This document shows positions 1 through 7,413 of a DNA stretch of 17,348 bases, in pieces. The notes under the pieces are model-generated. The model saw only the letters and a program-made list of their open reading frames with translations, was not told the origin of the DNA and made no database searches. The translations under genes and the position numbers were made by a program. This DNA comes from Erginobacter sp964465735. GTDB lineage: Bacteria; Auribacterota; Erginobacteria; Erginobacterales; Erginobacteraceae. The number at the start of each line of letters is the position of its first letter. Positions within the stretch are counted from its first letter, which is position 1. The DNA lies in the NCBI GenBank assembly GCA_964465735.1, contig CAYXKT010000056.1, positions 1 to 17,348 on the forward strand, written 5' to 3'.

Positions 1-14
1 TTAGCACGTTTCAT

Positions 15-37
15 CCGCAATAATCGCTCAACTTAGG
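15..37 (-). repeat. Left copy of a window-end inverted repeat
   Basis: Read on the minus strand, this 23-nt stretch (core TTGAGCGATT, then TGCGG) matches the plus strand at 17299-17322 at 21 positions, with two mismatches and one single-base gap. The two copies point away from the secretion genes. Positions 1-67, downstream of gspM, otherwise hold no gene or clear terminator. The nature of the repeat is unknown. Confidence 0.5.
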
Positions 38-67
38 TATCAATAATAGCCGATAACTTCCCAGATC

Positions 68-601
68 TCAATTGATCGGCCGGGCGGCCAGGGCGGTGAT
101 GATCGCGTCGAGCTGGTCTTCCCCCCCCCGGCTGAGGGTGACCTTGAGTCCCTGGACCTTGATCCCCTGATCAGAAGCTTCCATCGCCGCCATAATCTCC
201 ACCAGCTCGGGGATCGTGACATTCTCCAGATCGATCGTGACCAGAGTCTGGCGGTAGAGGTCGGCCACGGTCTGGTCGCGCGAGGGCATCCGCTTCAGCC
301 GGGCCGAAGGGGCCTCTTCCCGGATCAGCCGCTCCAGATAACCCTTGAGAGTAGCCTCCCGATCGGCGCCCGCCAGCCGGGAGGTCACCAATCCGACCTC
401 CCGGGTCAGATCCCGGTAACCGACCTGAGCTCGGACCACTCGGGACAAGACATCCTGGCGACTCCGAACGTCGTTCTGCAGCTCTTTGTACCGATGGTAA
501 AGGGAATTTTCGCTCAGAACAAAGAAGTAGAGCACCGCCATCAGGAAGAGGAGAACTCCGCCCAAAATAACTGTCCGCTTTTCTCTTGGTTGTAAGCCCA
601 T
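68..601 (-). CDS. gspM: Type II secretion system inner-membrane protein GspM
   Basis: This 177-residue protein is a small bitopic inner-membrane subunit of the T2SS platform. In this family GspM pairs with GspL and helps couple the GspE ATPase to pseudopilus assembly. A short basic N-terminus (QPREKRT) is followed by one membrane segment at about residues 10-31, then a periplasmic coiled-coil and ferredoxin-like region, which is the usual GspM/PilO plan. Sequence conservation in this family is low, so the call rests on topology, size and its place directly after gspL, 22 nt downstream. I chose the ATG at 601, with an AGGG ten bases upstream. A TTG at 607 is also in frame, but would only add two residues. 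It is the last gene on this strand in the window, and no gspN follows before the edge. Confidence 0.85.
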   Translation of the reverse strand: MGLQPREKRTVILGGVLLFLMAVLYFFVLSENSLYHRYKELQNDVRSRQDVLSRVVRAQVGYRDLTREVGLVTSRLAGADREATLKGYLERLIREEAPSARLKRMPSRDQTVADLYRQTLVTIDLENVTIPELVEIMAAMEASDQGIKVQGLKVTLSRGGEDQLDAIITALAARPIN

Positions 602-623
602 TAGCAAATATCCCTATCCGAAT

Positions 624-2243
624 TTATTTTACTTCTTCCCGAGGGGCAAGGGGGATCAGATACTCGAACTCTACGGTCACCAGTTCCCCCCCTTTCCGGA
701 GGGTCTTGGAATCCCGGGTCTCCCGGATCTTGTCACCGGCAAAGTACTCCGACTGGGCCAGGGCATTTTTGATCAGCTCCGCCGACCGATAATTATTGGT
801 TCTTCCTCGGAAAATCACCCGGTTCTCGTCGATATCCATCACCACCACCTGGACTTTGATTGATTCCGGAACCGTCCGGCTGATCTCCCGGAGAATATCC
901 AGGGCCGAAACCGAGACCAGCTCCCGGTAATACCGCAGTTCCTGTCTGGCTTTCGCCAGTTCCTCCTCCATCACCCTCAGTTCCTGTCCGGGAACCGGAA
1001 CCGGGGTCTCAGGGAAAGTCAGGCGAACGATCTGCCGGATCCGGCGGTCGAAGTTCTTGACTTCCCTCTCCTCCATCCCGATCTTCCAGAAAAAGGCCAG
1101 AGCGAGGAGGACCAAGACCCCGGCGGTCAGGAAGGCCGTGAGTAACAGCCGGCGGCGGATCTTCTTCCAGGCACCGGCAAAGGCAAACTCCTCCCGGCGG
1201 AAGTCCACCCGGTCCGAGGTCGGAGCGACCCCGCTGAGGGCCAAGCCGATCGCCACCGATGACTCGGGGCCGGGCGGATCGCGACGGGAACGGACCCGAT
1301 CGGAGGGATTGACCTTTAGAATCTCCAATCCGGTCTTTTTCGTCAGGTATTCTCCCAGGCCCGGCGAGCGGCTCCCGCCCCCGGTTAAAACCAAACCCGA
1401 CGGCGAACGGCCGCCGCAGGGAGCTGAGGCGCCGGTCACGGTCCGGAGCAGTTCCCTCCCCAGAAGTTCATAGGCCACGGAATAGGTCTCCCTGGATATC
1501 CCCGGATCACTGGCGAGCTTGAGGTCTTCCGCCACGGCAAAATCAACCCCGGCGGCTTCGGCGATGGCTGCGGTGACGGTATCGCCTCCCCAGGAGATGG
1601 AACGGAGAAAGACCACCCGCCCTCCGAGGATAAAGGCCGCCCCGCTATGGCCGGCTCCGATCTCTAAGAGTACTGTCACCTGATCGGGGGCGATCAGCGG
1701 AGAGTCAATTACCGCCCGGCTGGCACCCAGCAGATCAATATTCACGCGGGTCGGACTGATCCCGGCCTCGGCCAGGAGACGGAGTCGATCTTCGAGAACG
1801 GTTTTTTTTACCGCCGCCATCATCACCCGGGACTTCCCCTCCGGGAGTTCTTCCACCACCCAGAAATCGATAATCACCTCCTCCAGGGGAAAGGGGACGT
1901 GGAGTTCGGCCTCGGAGGCAATCACCTGGCGGATCTGGGCGACCCGAGAGAAAGGGACCTCGAGCAGCCGGATGAAAATATGGTGGAGCGGGAAGGAGGC
2001 GGTAATCGTATCTTCCTTGATCTTCGTTTCCTGGACCAGATTCCGCAGCCCCTCCCGAACCAACTCGAGCGGAGCGGGGCCGGCTTTCTCCCGCAGAAGC
2101 GGGAGCTGGCGGTAATCGGTCAGACGGGGGAGCCGGCCGGACCGTTTCAGGGCGGCCACCCGGATCGCCGAGGTTCCGATCTCGATCGCCCGGCAGGAAG
2201 GCGCCGGACCGGATCCGTTCTGGAAGAGATTGGTGATTTTCAT
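624..2243 (-). CDS. gspL: Type II secretion system protein GspL (PilM-like actin fold plus PilN-like region)
   Basis: This 539-residue protein links the cytoplasmic GspE ATPase to the inner-membrane platform. Residues about 18-340 are an actin/PilM-like domain: a phosphate-1 type motif EIGTSAIRV (21-29), the PilM-type SEAELHVPFPLEEV (110-123), a phosphate-2 type LEIGAGHSG (193-201), and an adenosine-site type LVLTGGGSRSPG (284-295). One membrane segment follows at about 366-386, then a coiled coil and a PilN-like periplasmic domain. The nucleotide-binding motifs look better kept than in proteobacterial GspL, so it resembles a fused PilM-PilN. The ATG at 2243 has no clear Shine-Dalgarno sequence, and a 106-nt spacer with heptad repeats separates it from gspK. 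gspM follows after 22 nt. Confidence 0.92.
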   Translation of the reverse strand: MKITNLFQNGSGPAPSCRAIEIGTSAIRVAALKRSGRLPRLTDYRQLPLLREKAGPAPLELVREGLRNLVQETKIKEDTITASFPLHHIFIRLLEVPFSRVAQIRQVIASEAELHVPFPLEEVIIDFWVVEELPEGKSRVMMAAVKKTVLEDRLRLLAEAGISPTRVNIDLLGASRAVIDSPLIAPDQVTVLLEIGAGHSGAAFILGGRVVFLRSISWGGDTVTAAIAEAAGVDFAVAEDLKLASDPGISRETYSVAYELLGRELLRTVTGASAPCGGRSPSGLVLTGGGSRSPGLGEYLTKKTGLEILKVNPSDRVRSRRDPPGPESSVAIGLALSGVAPTSDRVDFRREEFAFAGAWKKIRRRLLLTAFLTAGVLVLLALAFFWKIGMEEREVKNFDRRIRQIVRLTFPETPVPVPGQELRVMEEELAKARQELRYYRELVSVSALDILREISRTVPESIKVQVVVMDIDENRVIFRGRTNNYRSAELIKNALAQSEYFAGDKIRETRDSKTLRKGGELVTVEFEYLIPLAPREEVK

Positions 2244-2298
2244 AATAACCGAAAAATAATTTAACCGATGATACCTGAAATAGCCGCGACTCTGTACC

Positions 2299-2347
2299 TT
2301 GAACTCTAAACTCTGAACTTTAAACTTTCAACTTTGAACTTTAAAAC
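2299..2347 (-). repeat. Degenerate heptad tandem array, seven units of YTNAACT
   Basis: Seven adjoining 7-base units on the plus strand fit the consensus YTNAACT, the last one imperfectly (TTAAAAC). The third base varies (G, A or C) while AACT is kept. The array nearly fills the gspK-gspL spacer and ends 2 bases before the gspK stop codon. It resembles the short tandemly repeated (STRR) heptamers known from other bacterial intergenic regions. Related heptads lie next to gspG at 5841-5861 and 6056-6090. Confidence 0.8.
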
Positions 2348-2349
2348 CT

Positions 2350-3693
2350 CTACTCCTCCACCCGCCAGTAACAGATCACGATCCGGTTCTCCTGGCGCTG
2401 CACCACGGCCCGGATCCGGACGGCGGTTCCGACAAACCCTTTATCGGCAGTCTTCCCGACCCGACCTTCGGAGAGGATGGTAAAGAACTCGCTATCGACC
2501 TTGAAATTCTCCATAAATTTAGTCAAAACCTGTTCCCGCAAGTATTCGTCGTCGTTGACATCCGAGACATTCTCGAACGCGAGTTCCTCCCGGGCGGAGA
2601 TGATATCCGCCGCCAAACTGGTCTGGTCGTCGTTCTCGTCCTGGAGCATCACTTCCAGGATCTCCCGGGGGGCGGTATTGATATTCACCTTCCCGTCACC
2701 GTAAACCGTAATATACCCCCGCAAACCTAAAAAGGGTTTCGGCGCCCAGGGATCGATCAGTTCCAATCCTTCCGATTCCAACTCCTCCTCAATCTCTTCT
2801 CTCCGAGAAGAACCGATCAGCAGCTCCCGGGGGACCCCCTTGATCAGGGCCAGCTCCCCGAGCGTCTCCATCGGACCAAACCGTTCAAATTCATCGGTGC
2901 CGCCAACCGGTTTATCCTCGAACCAGGTCACGATGGATTCCATCAAACCCGTCGGGGTATCGAAGAGTCTTCGGGCAAAGGGGTCAATCCCGTCGGCCGC
3001 ATCGGCCAGCTCCCGGATCATCTCCAGCAATCGTTTAAGCCGGAGGTATTCCCGGGAATCCTTATCGACCTCGTTTTTATCCTCTTCCATCTCCCCCAGC
3101 TGGTCGGCGGCCCGTTCCAGTTCCCTCGCCTCCTCTCGCTTCCTCTCGATCACTGCCTTAGGCCGGCGTTTCTCCGGATCTTCCTCCTCCTCACTCTCCC
3201 CGGAACCGCCGGCGGCCAGGGTCCGGGCAGCGGTGATTTCCGCCACCGCGTCTTCCAGAATCAGGTTGATGTTGAACTTTCGATCCTCGTCGACGATTTT
3301 GAAGATGAATTCCCCCCGACCGAGTTCGGTCCACGACTGAGGCAGGGCCCAGGCTTCATCGAGCCCGTCATAACCCGTCTCCTCCTCGTCTCCATCGACA
3401 GCGCGTTGGCGGCCGGCGGTTTCCTCCTCTTCTTCTTCGGACTCCTCGAGACCGGCCAGCTTGTCTTCCTGAAGAACTCGGATCGCCTGATTGATCCCGG
3501 CCTGGGCCAGAAAAAACGCCTCGGTACTGTCTCGGGCTCCGGCCGCCATCATCACATCCAGTCCGCTTAAGTAATTATACTGCATCACCAAAACCCCGAG
3601 AAGGGCGATCATCAGCACCACCGTCAACAGGACCACACCGGATTCCCTTCCCAAGCGCCCCGAGGGAGATCCACCACGGCCAACCGGATTCAC
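2350..3693 (-). CDS. gspK: Type II secretion system minor pseudopilin GspK (enlarged, acidic)
   Basis: GspK sits at the tip of the pseudopilus with GspI and GspJ. The N-terminus GRESG|VVLLTVVLMIALLG gives a prepilin cleavage site after Gly19 and a hydrophobic helix. The residue at +5 is Thr rather than Glu, as is typical of GspK. Core motifs include DEDRKFNINLI (135-145), TPTGLMESIVTWFED (246-260) and the family signature VNINTAP (336-342). At 447 residues it is longer than the roughly 320 usual for the family. The extra length is a Glu-rich linker near 82-106 and a charged, coiled-coil-like insert at about 164-232. It starts with GTG at 3693 and overlaps the gspJ stop as GTGA. Its ribosome site lies in the poly-Glu codons that end gspJ. 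Confidence 0.93.
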   Translation of the reverse strand: MNPVGRGGSPSGRLGRESGVVLLTVVLMIALLGVLVMQYNYLSGLDVMMAAGARDSTEAFFLAQAGINQAIRVLQEDKLAGLEESEEEEEETAGRQRAVDGDEEETGYDGLDEAWALPQSWTELGRGEFIFKIVDEDRKFNINLILEDAVAEITAARTLAAGGSGESEEEEDPEKRRPKAVIERKREEARELERAADQLGEMEEDKNEVDKDSREYLRLKRLLEMIRELADAADGIDPFARRLFDTPTGLMESIVTWFEDKPVGGTDEFERFGPMETLGELALIKGVPRELLIGSSRREEIEEELESEGLELIDPWAPKPFLGLRGYITVYGDGKVNINTAPREILEVMLQDENDDQTSLAADIISAREELAFENVSDVNDDEYLREQVLTKFMENFKVDSEFFTILSEGRVGKTADKGFVGTAVRIRAVVQRQENRIVICYWRVEE

Positions 3694-4400
3694 AACTCCT
3701 CCTCTTCCTCTTCTTCTTCCGGCCGAGGAGTCATCGGGAGATAGGCAGTGGTAGTGAAGCGAATCGGCTCGGTTTTCGGCAGACCGAGGGCCAGAGTAAT
3801 CCTCACCCCATAAGGCAACGGCGGTGTTTCCTCCTCTTCCCCCTCTTCAGCCTCTTCTTCCCACTGCCAGCTCTCCACCCACTCCAGCCCATCATAGTAT
3901 TGAAAGTCCAGGGCCCGGACATTCTCGGCTAAGATCACCTCTTGACCCTCTTCAAACGGCTCCTCCAGGCTGAAGTAGGGAGCGGTCCGCATCAGGAGCA
4001 ACCCTTCGCGCTCTCCAGCGCCCAGGTAGTAACTGATCTCATAGGAATCGTAACCGTCCTGATCCTCACTGCTCTGGAGCGAGGTGGTGGTGACCATCCG
4101 GAGGGTATCTGACTCCCGGCCCGCGTACCACTCGTCATCCCCGACGAACATCTCCCCTTTAGGGGCGAACAGCGGTTGGTAGGCGCCGCTGATCTCCCGG
4201 GCCATCGTCTCCAGAACGATCCGGCTGGACTGGTAGATGTCGGAGACCCTGTCATAATTTACAGTAGTCTTGACCACCATATGGTAAGATCCATAAACGG
4301 AGGCCAGGATCACCGCCCCCAGGGTAACGGCGATCAGAATCTCCATCACCGTGAACCCGCCCGCGCCGGAAGATGATTGCCGCCGGTCAATTTTCTTCAC
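3690..4400 (-). CDS. gspJ: Type II secretion system minor pseudopilin GspJ
   Basis: This minor pseudopilin belongs to the GspI-J-K tip complex. It has a type IV prepilin leader with the motif GAGG|FTVMEILIAVTLGAVILASVYG, cleaved before Phe and with Glu at +5, followed by a C-terminal GspJ-type beta domain. I chose the GTG at 4400, giving 236 residues and a 15-residue leader. GGAGGAG lies about ten bases upstream, across the end of gspI. The in-frame ATG at 4433 and TTG at 4442 have no such site and would add 11-14 leader residues, but cannot be ruled out. The protein has an acidic stretch EEEAEEGEEEE and ends in a run of eight Glu and a Leu. These last codons also supply the gspK ribosome-binding site, and the two genes overlap by 4 bases. 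Confidence 0.9.
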   Translation of the reverse strand: MKKIDRRQSSSGAGGFTVMEILIAVTLGAVILASVYGSYHMVVKTTVNYDRVSDIYQSSRIVLETMAREISGAYQPLFAPKGEMFVGDDEWYAGRESDTLRMVTTTSLQSSEDQDGYDSYEISYYLGAGEREGLLLMRTAPYFSLEEPFEEGQEVILAENVRALDFQYYDGLEWVESWQWEEEAEEGEEEETPPLPYGVRITLALGLPKTEPIRFTTTAYLPMTPRPEEEEEEEEL

Positions 4401-4407
4401 CGGACTG

Positions 4408-4893
4408 TCACTCCTCCATTTCCAGGTCTTCATCCGGATCAAAATAGAGACTCACGATATAGGTGGCCAGCCTGACCCCGGAAGGATCTTCCCCCTCCCC
4501 GGAAGGCTCCTTCCCTCCCCCGGAAGATTGAAGCCGGCGGAGGGCCCCGACCCTGACTTCCAGCATAGCCTCGACTTCGATCTCTTCCACCGCTTCCTCA
4601 AGCTTAAGAAACGGATGAGGGTCTTTGCTCGGAGGACCACCTCCTGGATAACTGGGGAAACCAGCTTCAGCGTTGAGCGCGGCAAAGCCAATGACTTCCA
4701 GCTCGGCCAGCCGCTCGCGGGCCAGCAGCGAGGCCAGGGTCACCTCCCTCCCCCGGCGGATATTGGATACCGTGGCGCCGTGGGTAACCAACAGGGGCAC
4801 CACGCCGATTGCCAGAACGGCTACCGCCACCATCACCTCAAGCAGGGTAAAGCCCTCCGCCCCAACCGATTTTCGATCTGTTTGCGCCGTCAT
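4408..4893 (-). CDS. gspI: Type II secretion system minor pseudopilin GspI
   Basis: The 161-residue protein has the prepilin signature GAEG|FTLLEVMVAVAVLAIG, with cleavage after Gly14 and Glu at +5, followed by RRGREVTLASLLARERLAELE, a typical GspI/V region around the end of the helix. The domain ends with a short conserved strand (LATYIVSLYF). GspI helps GspJ and GspK form the tip of the pseudopilus. The family is usually about 120-130 residues. Here a Gly/Pro-rich and acidic insert (about 80-145) lengthens it. The start overlaps the gspH stop as ATGA, which suggests translational coupling. Its last codons carry GGAGGAG, the likely ribosome site for gspJ. Confidence 0.92.
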   Translation of the reverse strand: MTAQTDRKSVGAEGFTLLEVMVAVAVLAIGVVPLLVTHGATVSNIRRGREVTLASLLARERLAELEVIGFAALNAEAGFPSYPGGGPPSKDPHPFLKLEEAVEEIEVEAMLEVRVGALRRLQSSGGGKEPSGEGEDPSGVRLATYIVSLYFDPDEDLEMEE

Positions 4894-5396
4894 TTAATCG
4901 TTATCTCTGAGCGACCGGTATAGGATTTGACCCGGATCTGCGCCCGTTCGCCCCGAGCATTCTCCAGAGTGATCACCGCTCCGTTGGAATTCCCGCGAGG
5001 ATAAAACCTGATCAGAGGCTCGAACCCCTTTGTTGCCCGGGTCTCCAGTTCCAGCCGGCCGATCTTGATCTCCTCCGGGATCTTCCATCTCTTTACAATC
5101 TCTACCTCATCCGCCTGACCATAATCTTCCCCGGTCACCTTTCGCCTCTCGAGGGAGTACTCCCCCGCCTCCCGGTCAATCCGAAAGGTATGAGGGCGAC
5201 CTTCGATCACCGCTCGGGCCCGGGCGTAATCAAGCGCCCCGGCCAGCTCCCGGCTGAAGCCAATCAGCCGTCGCCCGGAGAAGAGCCCGGAGAGGTTGGG
5301 AAAGACAACCAGGAAGACCACCCCGATCAGGACCACGACGACTGAAAGTTCGATCAGAGTAAACCCCGCCCGCCGGTTGCGCCAGACCCACTCCAT
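4890..5396 (-). CDS. gspH: Type II secretion system minor pseudopilin GspH
   Basis: This 168-residue pseudopilin has the leader MEWVWRNRRAG|FTLIELSVVVVLIGVVFLVVFP, with cleavage after Gly11 and Glu at +5. It is followed by a GspH/FimT-type globular domain, including the LAGALDYARARAVIEGRPHTFRID region typical of that family. GspH is a low-abundance pseudopilin that joins the tip complex to the GspG filament. It starts 12 nt after gspG and ends in an ATGA overlap with gspI, so it belongs to one tightly packed pseudopilin unit. A GGGT a few bases upstream is the only hint of a ribosome site. Confidence 0.92.
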   Translation of the reverse strand: MEWVWRNRRAGFTLIELSVVVVLIGVVFLVVFPNLSGLFSGRRLIGFSRELAGALDYARARAVIEGRPHTFRIDREAGEYSLERRKVTGEDYGQADEVEIVKRWKIPEEIKIGRLELETRATKGFEPLIRFYPRGNSNGAVITLENARGERAQIRVKSYTGRSEITIK

Positions 5397-5408
5397 AATT
5401 ATACCCGT

Positions 5409-5822
5409 TTATTCTGCCCCCGAACCACCGAGATCCCAGTTAGTAATATCGGCATTCTCCCCGGTTCCTCCGGCGGCGCCGTCCTTCCCATAGGAAGAGA
5501 GATCAAAGTCCTGGCCGTGCTGGCTGACCTTGCTGTAATTATAGGGGTTACCCCAGGGATCGACGGGAAGCTGTTTCAGATATTCCGGGACCAGGGCGGC
5601 GAGAGAGTCGGGATAATCAAAATGATCGGTGTAATACATTCCCAACGCACCCTCAATATTCTTGATCTGGAGCTGAGCGGCCGCCTTCTGGCCCTTCCCG
5701 ATCTGCTTGAAGAACTGGGGAGCGATCACCGCCGCCAAAAACCCGATAATCGCGATCACCACCATAAGTTCCACGAGCGTGAATCCGGAAGAGACAGAAG
5801 TACCGGCTTTTTTGCTGTTCAT
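5409..5822 (-). CDS. gspG: Type II secretion system major pseudopilin GspG
   Basis: GspG builds the pseudopilus shaft. The 137-residue precursor has the site SSG|FTLVELMVVIAIIGFLAAVIAP, with cleavage after Gly13 and Glu at +5. It continues into conserved GspG landmarks: IEGALGMYYTDHFDYPDSLAAL, LPVDPWGNPY and the C-terminal Ca-site region SSYGKDGAAGGTGENADITNWD. Length and motifs match the family closely. It has the strongest ribosome-binding site in the window (AAGGAGGT five bases before ATG), which suits the most abundant subunit. A 329-nt non-coding spacer separates it from gspF, so it may have its own promoter, although I could not find a convincing one. gspH follows 12 nt downstream. Confidence 0.97.
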   Translation of the reverse strand: MNSKKAGTSVSSGFTLVELMVVIAIIGFLAAVIAPQFFKQIGKGQKAAAQLQIKNIEGALGMYYTDHFDYPDSLAALVPEYLKQLPVDPWGNPYNYSKVSQHGQDFDLSSYGKDGAAGGTGENADITNWDLGGSGAE

Positions 5823-5827
5823 CGGAG

Positions 5828-5835
5828 ACCTCCTT
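5828..5835 (-). promoter_or_regulatory. Strong Shine-Dalgarno of gspG
   Basis: On the minus strand AAGGAGGT lies 5 bases before the gspG ATG at 5822. It is a near-perfect anti-16S match, and most other starts in the cluster have weak sites. This fits high expression of the major pseudopilin. Confidence 0.85.
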
Positions 5836-5840
5836 TTTGT

Positions 5841-5861
5841 AGTTCAAGGTTCAAAGTTCAG
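5841..5861 (-). repeat. Heptad repeat, three units (AGTTCAA family)
   Basis: Three 7-base units AGTTCAA, GGTTCAA and AGTTCAG adjoin on the plus strand. They are the reverse complement of the YTNAACT family at 2299-2347. They lie in the gspG leader, just upstream of its ribosome site, and abut the 194-bp inverted-repeat element at 5861. Confidence 0.65.
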
Positions 5862-6054
5862 TAACACTTTAGCCTGCTAAAACGTTATTGATTGTCATCG
5901 CGATCCGACTTTTTTATCCGGCTACTCGTAGATCCGGCTTCTCGCCGATCCGGCTTCAAACGGAAGACGGGAGACGGAAAACAGATAAGCAATCTCAACC
6001 TAAAGATTGCCGGCTGATAAAACAGTAGAGACTTTTAAAGAGCTAAAGTGTTAC
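5861..6054. repeat. 194-bp non-coding element with 13-bp perfect terminal inverted repeats
   Basis: GTAACACTTTAGC at 5861-5873 is repeated as an exact reverse complement at 6042-6054. Similarity continues outward into the heptads with one gap. Inside are a 16-base tandem repeat (5916-5955), a short heptad run (5961-5981, consensus CGGRAGA) and a hairpin with 7-bp arms (GCAATCT 5989-5995, AGATTGC 6004-6010). No coding sequence fits. The structure is MITE-like, but no target-site duplication was identified. Together with its flanking heptads it makes up most of the 329-nt gspF-gspG spacer (5823-6151). Confidence 0.55.
5916..5955 (+). repeat. Tandem 16-base repeat (ATCCGGCT...)
   Basis: ATCCGGCT occurs at 5916, 5932 and 5948, exactly 16 bases apart. 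Units one and two also share CTCG in the second half. A diverged copy (ATCCGACT) lies at 5903. It sits inside the 194-bp inverted-repeat element. Confidence 0.6.
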
Positions 6055-6055
6055 A

Positions 6056-6090
6056 AAGTTTAAATTTCAAAGTTCGGAGTGCAAAGTTGT
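6056..6090 (-). repeat. Heptad repeat, five units (AAGTTCA family)
   Basis: Five adjoining 7-base units fit a loose consensus AAGTTCA on the plus strand. They flank the right end of the 194-bp element, as the heptads at 5841-5861 flank its left end. The remaining 60 nt up to gspF show nothing else clear except a small hairpin at the gspF stop. Confidence 0.6.
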
Positions 6091-6151
6091 TTTTCCCCCA
6101 CCAATATCGCTCTTTCACTCTATAGCCGCAGAATATCAACCTTGAGCTTCC

Positions 6152-7372
6152 TCAAGCCAAAACCTGGCTCATCTGGAAGATGGGCAGCAAGATCGAAACC
6201 ACGATATAACCGACCACCACCCCCATCACCACGATCATTATCGGCTCCAGCAGTGAAGTCAGGGCGCTGACTGTGGTCTCAACCTCGTCCTCATAAGACT
6301 GAGCGATCTTCTCCAGCATCAGTTCCAGGGAACCGCTGGCCTCCCCGATGGCGATCATATGGACCACGATCGGGGGAAAAACCCGGCTCTTGCGGAAAGG
6401 TCCGGCGATCGACTGTCCGGCCCGGATCGCTTCGAGCGCGTCCCCGATCGCGGCAGCGATCACGGTATTGTTGACGATCGAACCGACAATTTTCAGCGAT
6501 TCGATCAGTGGCGCCCCGCTGGCAACCAGAGTGGACAGCGTCCGGCTGAAACGGACCACGGCGATCTTTCGGATCAGGGGACCGAAGAGGGGCAGCCGAA
6601 GCTTGACCCGGTCAACCAGCATCCGACCCCGGCGACCGTTCTTCCAAAAATTGAAGAGGAAGTATAGCCCGGCCCCGATCAGGATCAGGGCCCACCAGTA
6701 GCCACGCATAAAGTCGCTGACGCTCAAAAGGATTACCGTAGGAATCGGAAGCGCCTGCTGGGTCTCGGCAAAGATACTGGTAATTGTGGGGACAACGTTG
6801 ACCAACAAAAAAACGATCACCGCTATCCCGATCAGGCCGACCAGGATCGGATAGACCATTACCGAACGGATGTGATTGCGCATCTTGACATTCTTCTCGG
6901 TCAGATCGGCCAACCGCTCCAGGACCACATCCAGGGCCCCGGCGGCTTCCCCGGCCGCGATCATATTAGTATAGAGCGGAGGGAAGATTCGGGGGAAGGC
7001 CTTGAGAGAATTGCCGAAATTATTCCCGGCGTTGACCTGATCTCGAACCTGGATAATCACCCGCTTCAGGGGGCTTTTCTCCAGCTGGTCGATCAGGGCG
7101 TTAAGGGCCTGGACCAGCTGAAGGCCGGAGGAGAGCAGAGTGGCGGTCTGTCGGGTGAAGACGGCCACCTCGGACGCCTTCACCCGACGGAAGATCCGGG
7201 AGATAGCCTGATCGCTCCGCAGGTCCACCTTCTCTTCCGACTCCGTAACTTCAGTCGGGAAGAGTCCCTGGCGGCGGAGCTTGGTCCGGGCGGCGGCGGC
7301 GCTGTCGGCGTCGATAATCCCCGACGCCTGCTCCCCCTTCGCGTCCAATGCTTTGTAATCAAATACCGGCAT
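6152..7372 (-). CDS. gspF: Type II secretion system inner-membrane platform protein GspF
   Basis: GspF is the polytopic platform protein that GspE acts on to extrude pseudopilins. The 406-residue sequence begins with the usual MPVFDYKALDAKGEQASGIIDADS and carries two tandem T2SSF domains (about 69-192 and 272-394). Each contains the conserved glycine-glutamate segment (AAGEAAGALD at 139-148, AIGEASGSLE at 341-350). Three membrane segments lie near 173-195, 223-243 and 375-397. Length matches the family. GAGGA about ten bases upstream supports the ATG at 7372. It is separated from gspE by a 174-nt spacer with an inverted octad repeat. A 6-bp hairpin (6141-6156) overlaps the stop codon but has no U-run. 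Confidence 0.97.
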   Translation of the reverse strand: MPVFDYKALDAKGEQASGIIDADSAAAARTKLRRQGLFPTEVTESEEKVDLRSDQAISRIFRRVKASEVAVFTRQTATLLSSGLQLVQALNALIDQLEKSPLKRVIIQVRDQVNAGNNFGNSLKAFPRIFPPLYTNMIAAGEAAGALDVVLERLADLTEKNVKMRNHIRSVMVYPILVGLIGIAVIVFLLVNVVPTITSIFAETQQALPIPTVILLSVSDFMRGYWWALILIGAGLYFLFNFWKNGRRGRMLVDRVKLRLPLFGPLIRKIAVVRFSRTLSTLVASGAPLIESLKIVGSIVNNTVIAAAIGDALEAIRAGQSIAGPFRKSRVFPPIVVHMIAIGEASGSLELMLEKIAQSYEDEVETTVSALTSLLEPIMIVVMGVVVGYIVVSILLPIFQMSQVLA

Positions 7373-7413
7373 AGATATACAGTCCTCGGCTTCGCCTCGG
7401 CCAACAGGATTAT

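Noticed and set aside
1..14. ATG on the minus strand at 14 as the start of a further gene
   Set aside because: Only about four codons are visible before the edge and there is no ribosome site.
2299..2347. Repeat array as a possible CRISPR
   Set aside because: Units are 7 bases and adjoin each other, with no spacers and no cas genes.
6141..6156. Hairpin CTTGAG-CTTC-CTCAAG at the end of gspF as a terminator
   Set aside because: The stem is only 6 bp and no U-run follows on the transcribed strand.
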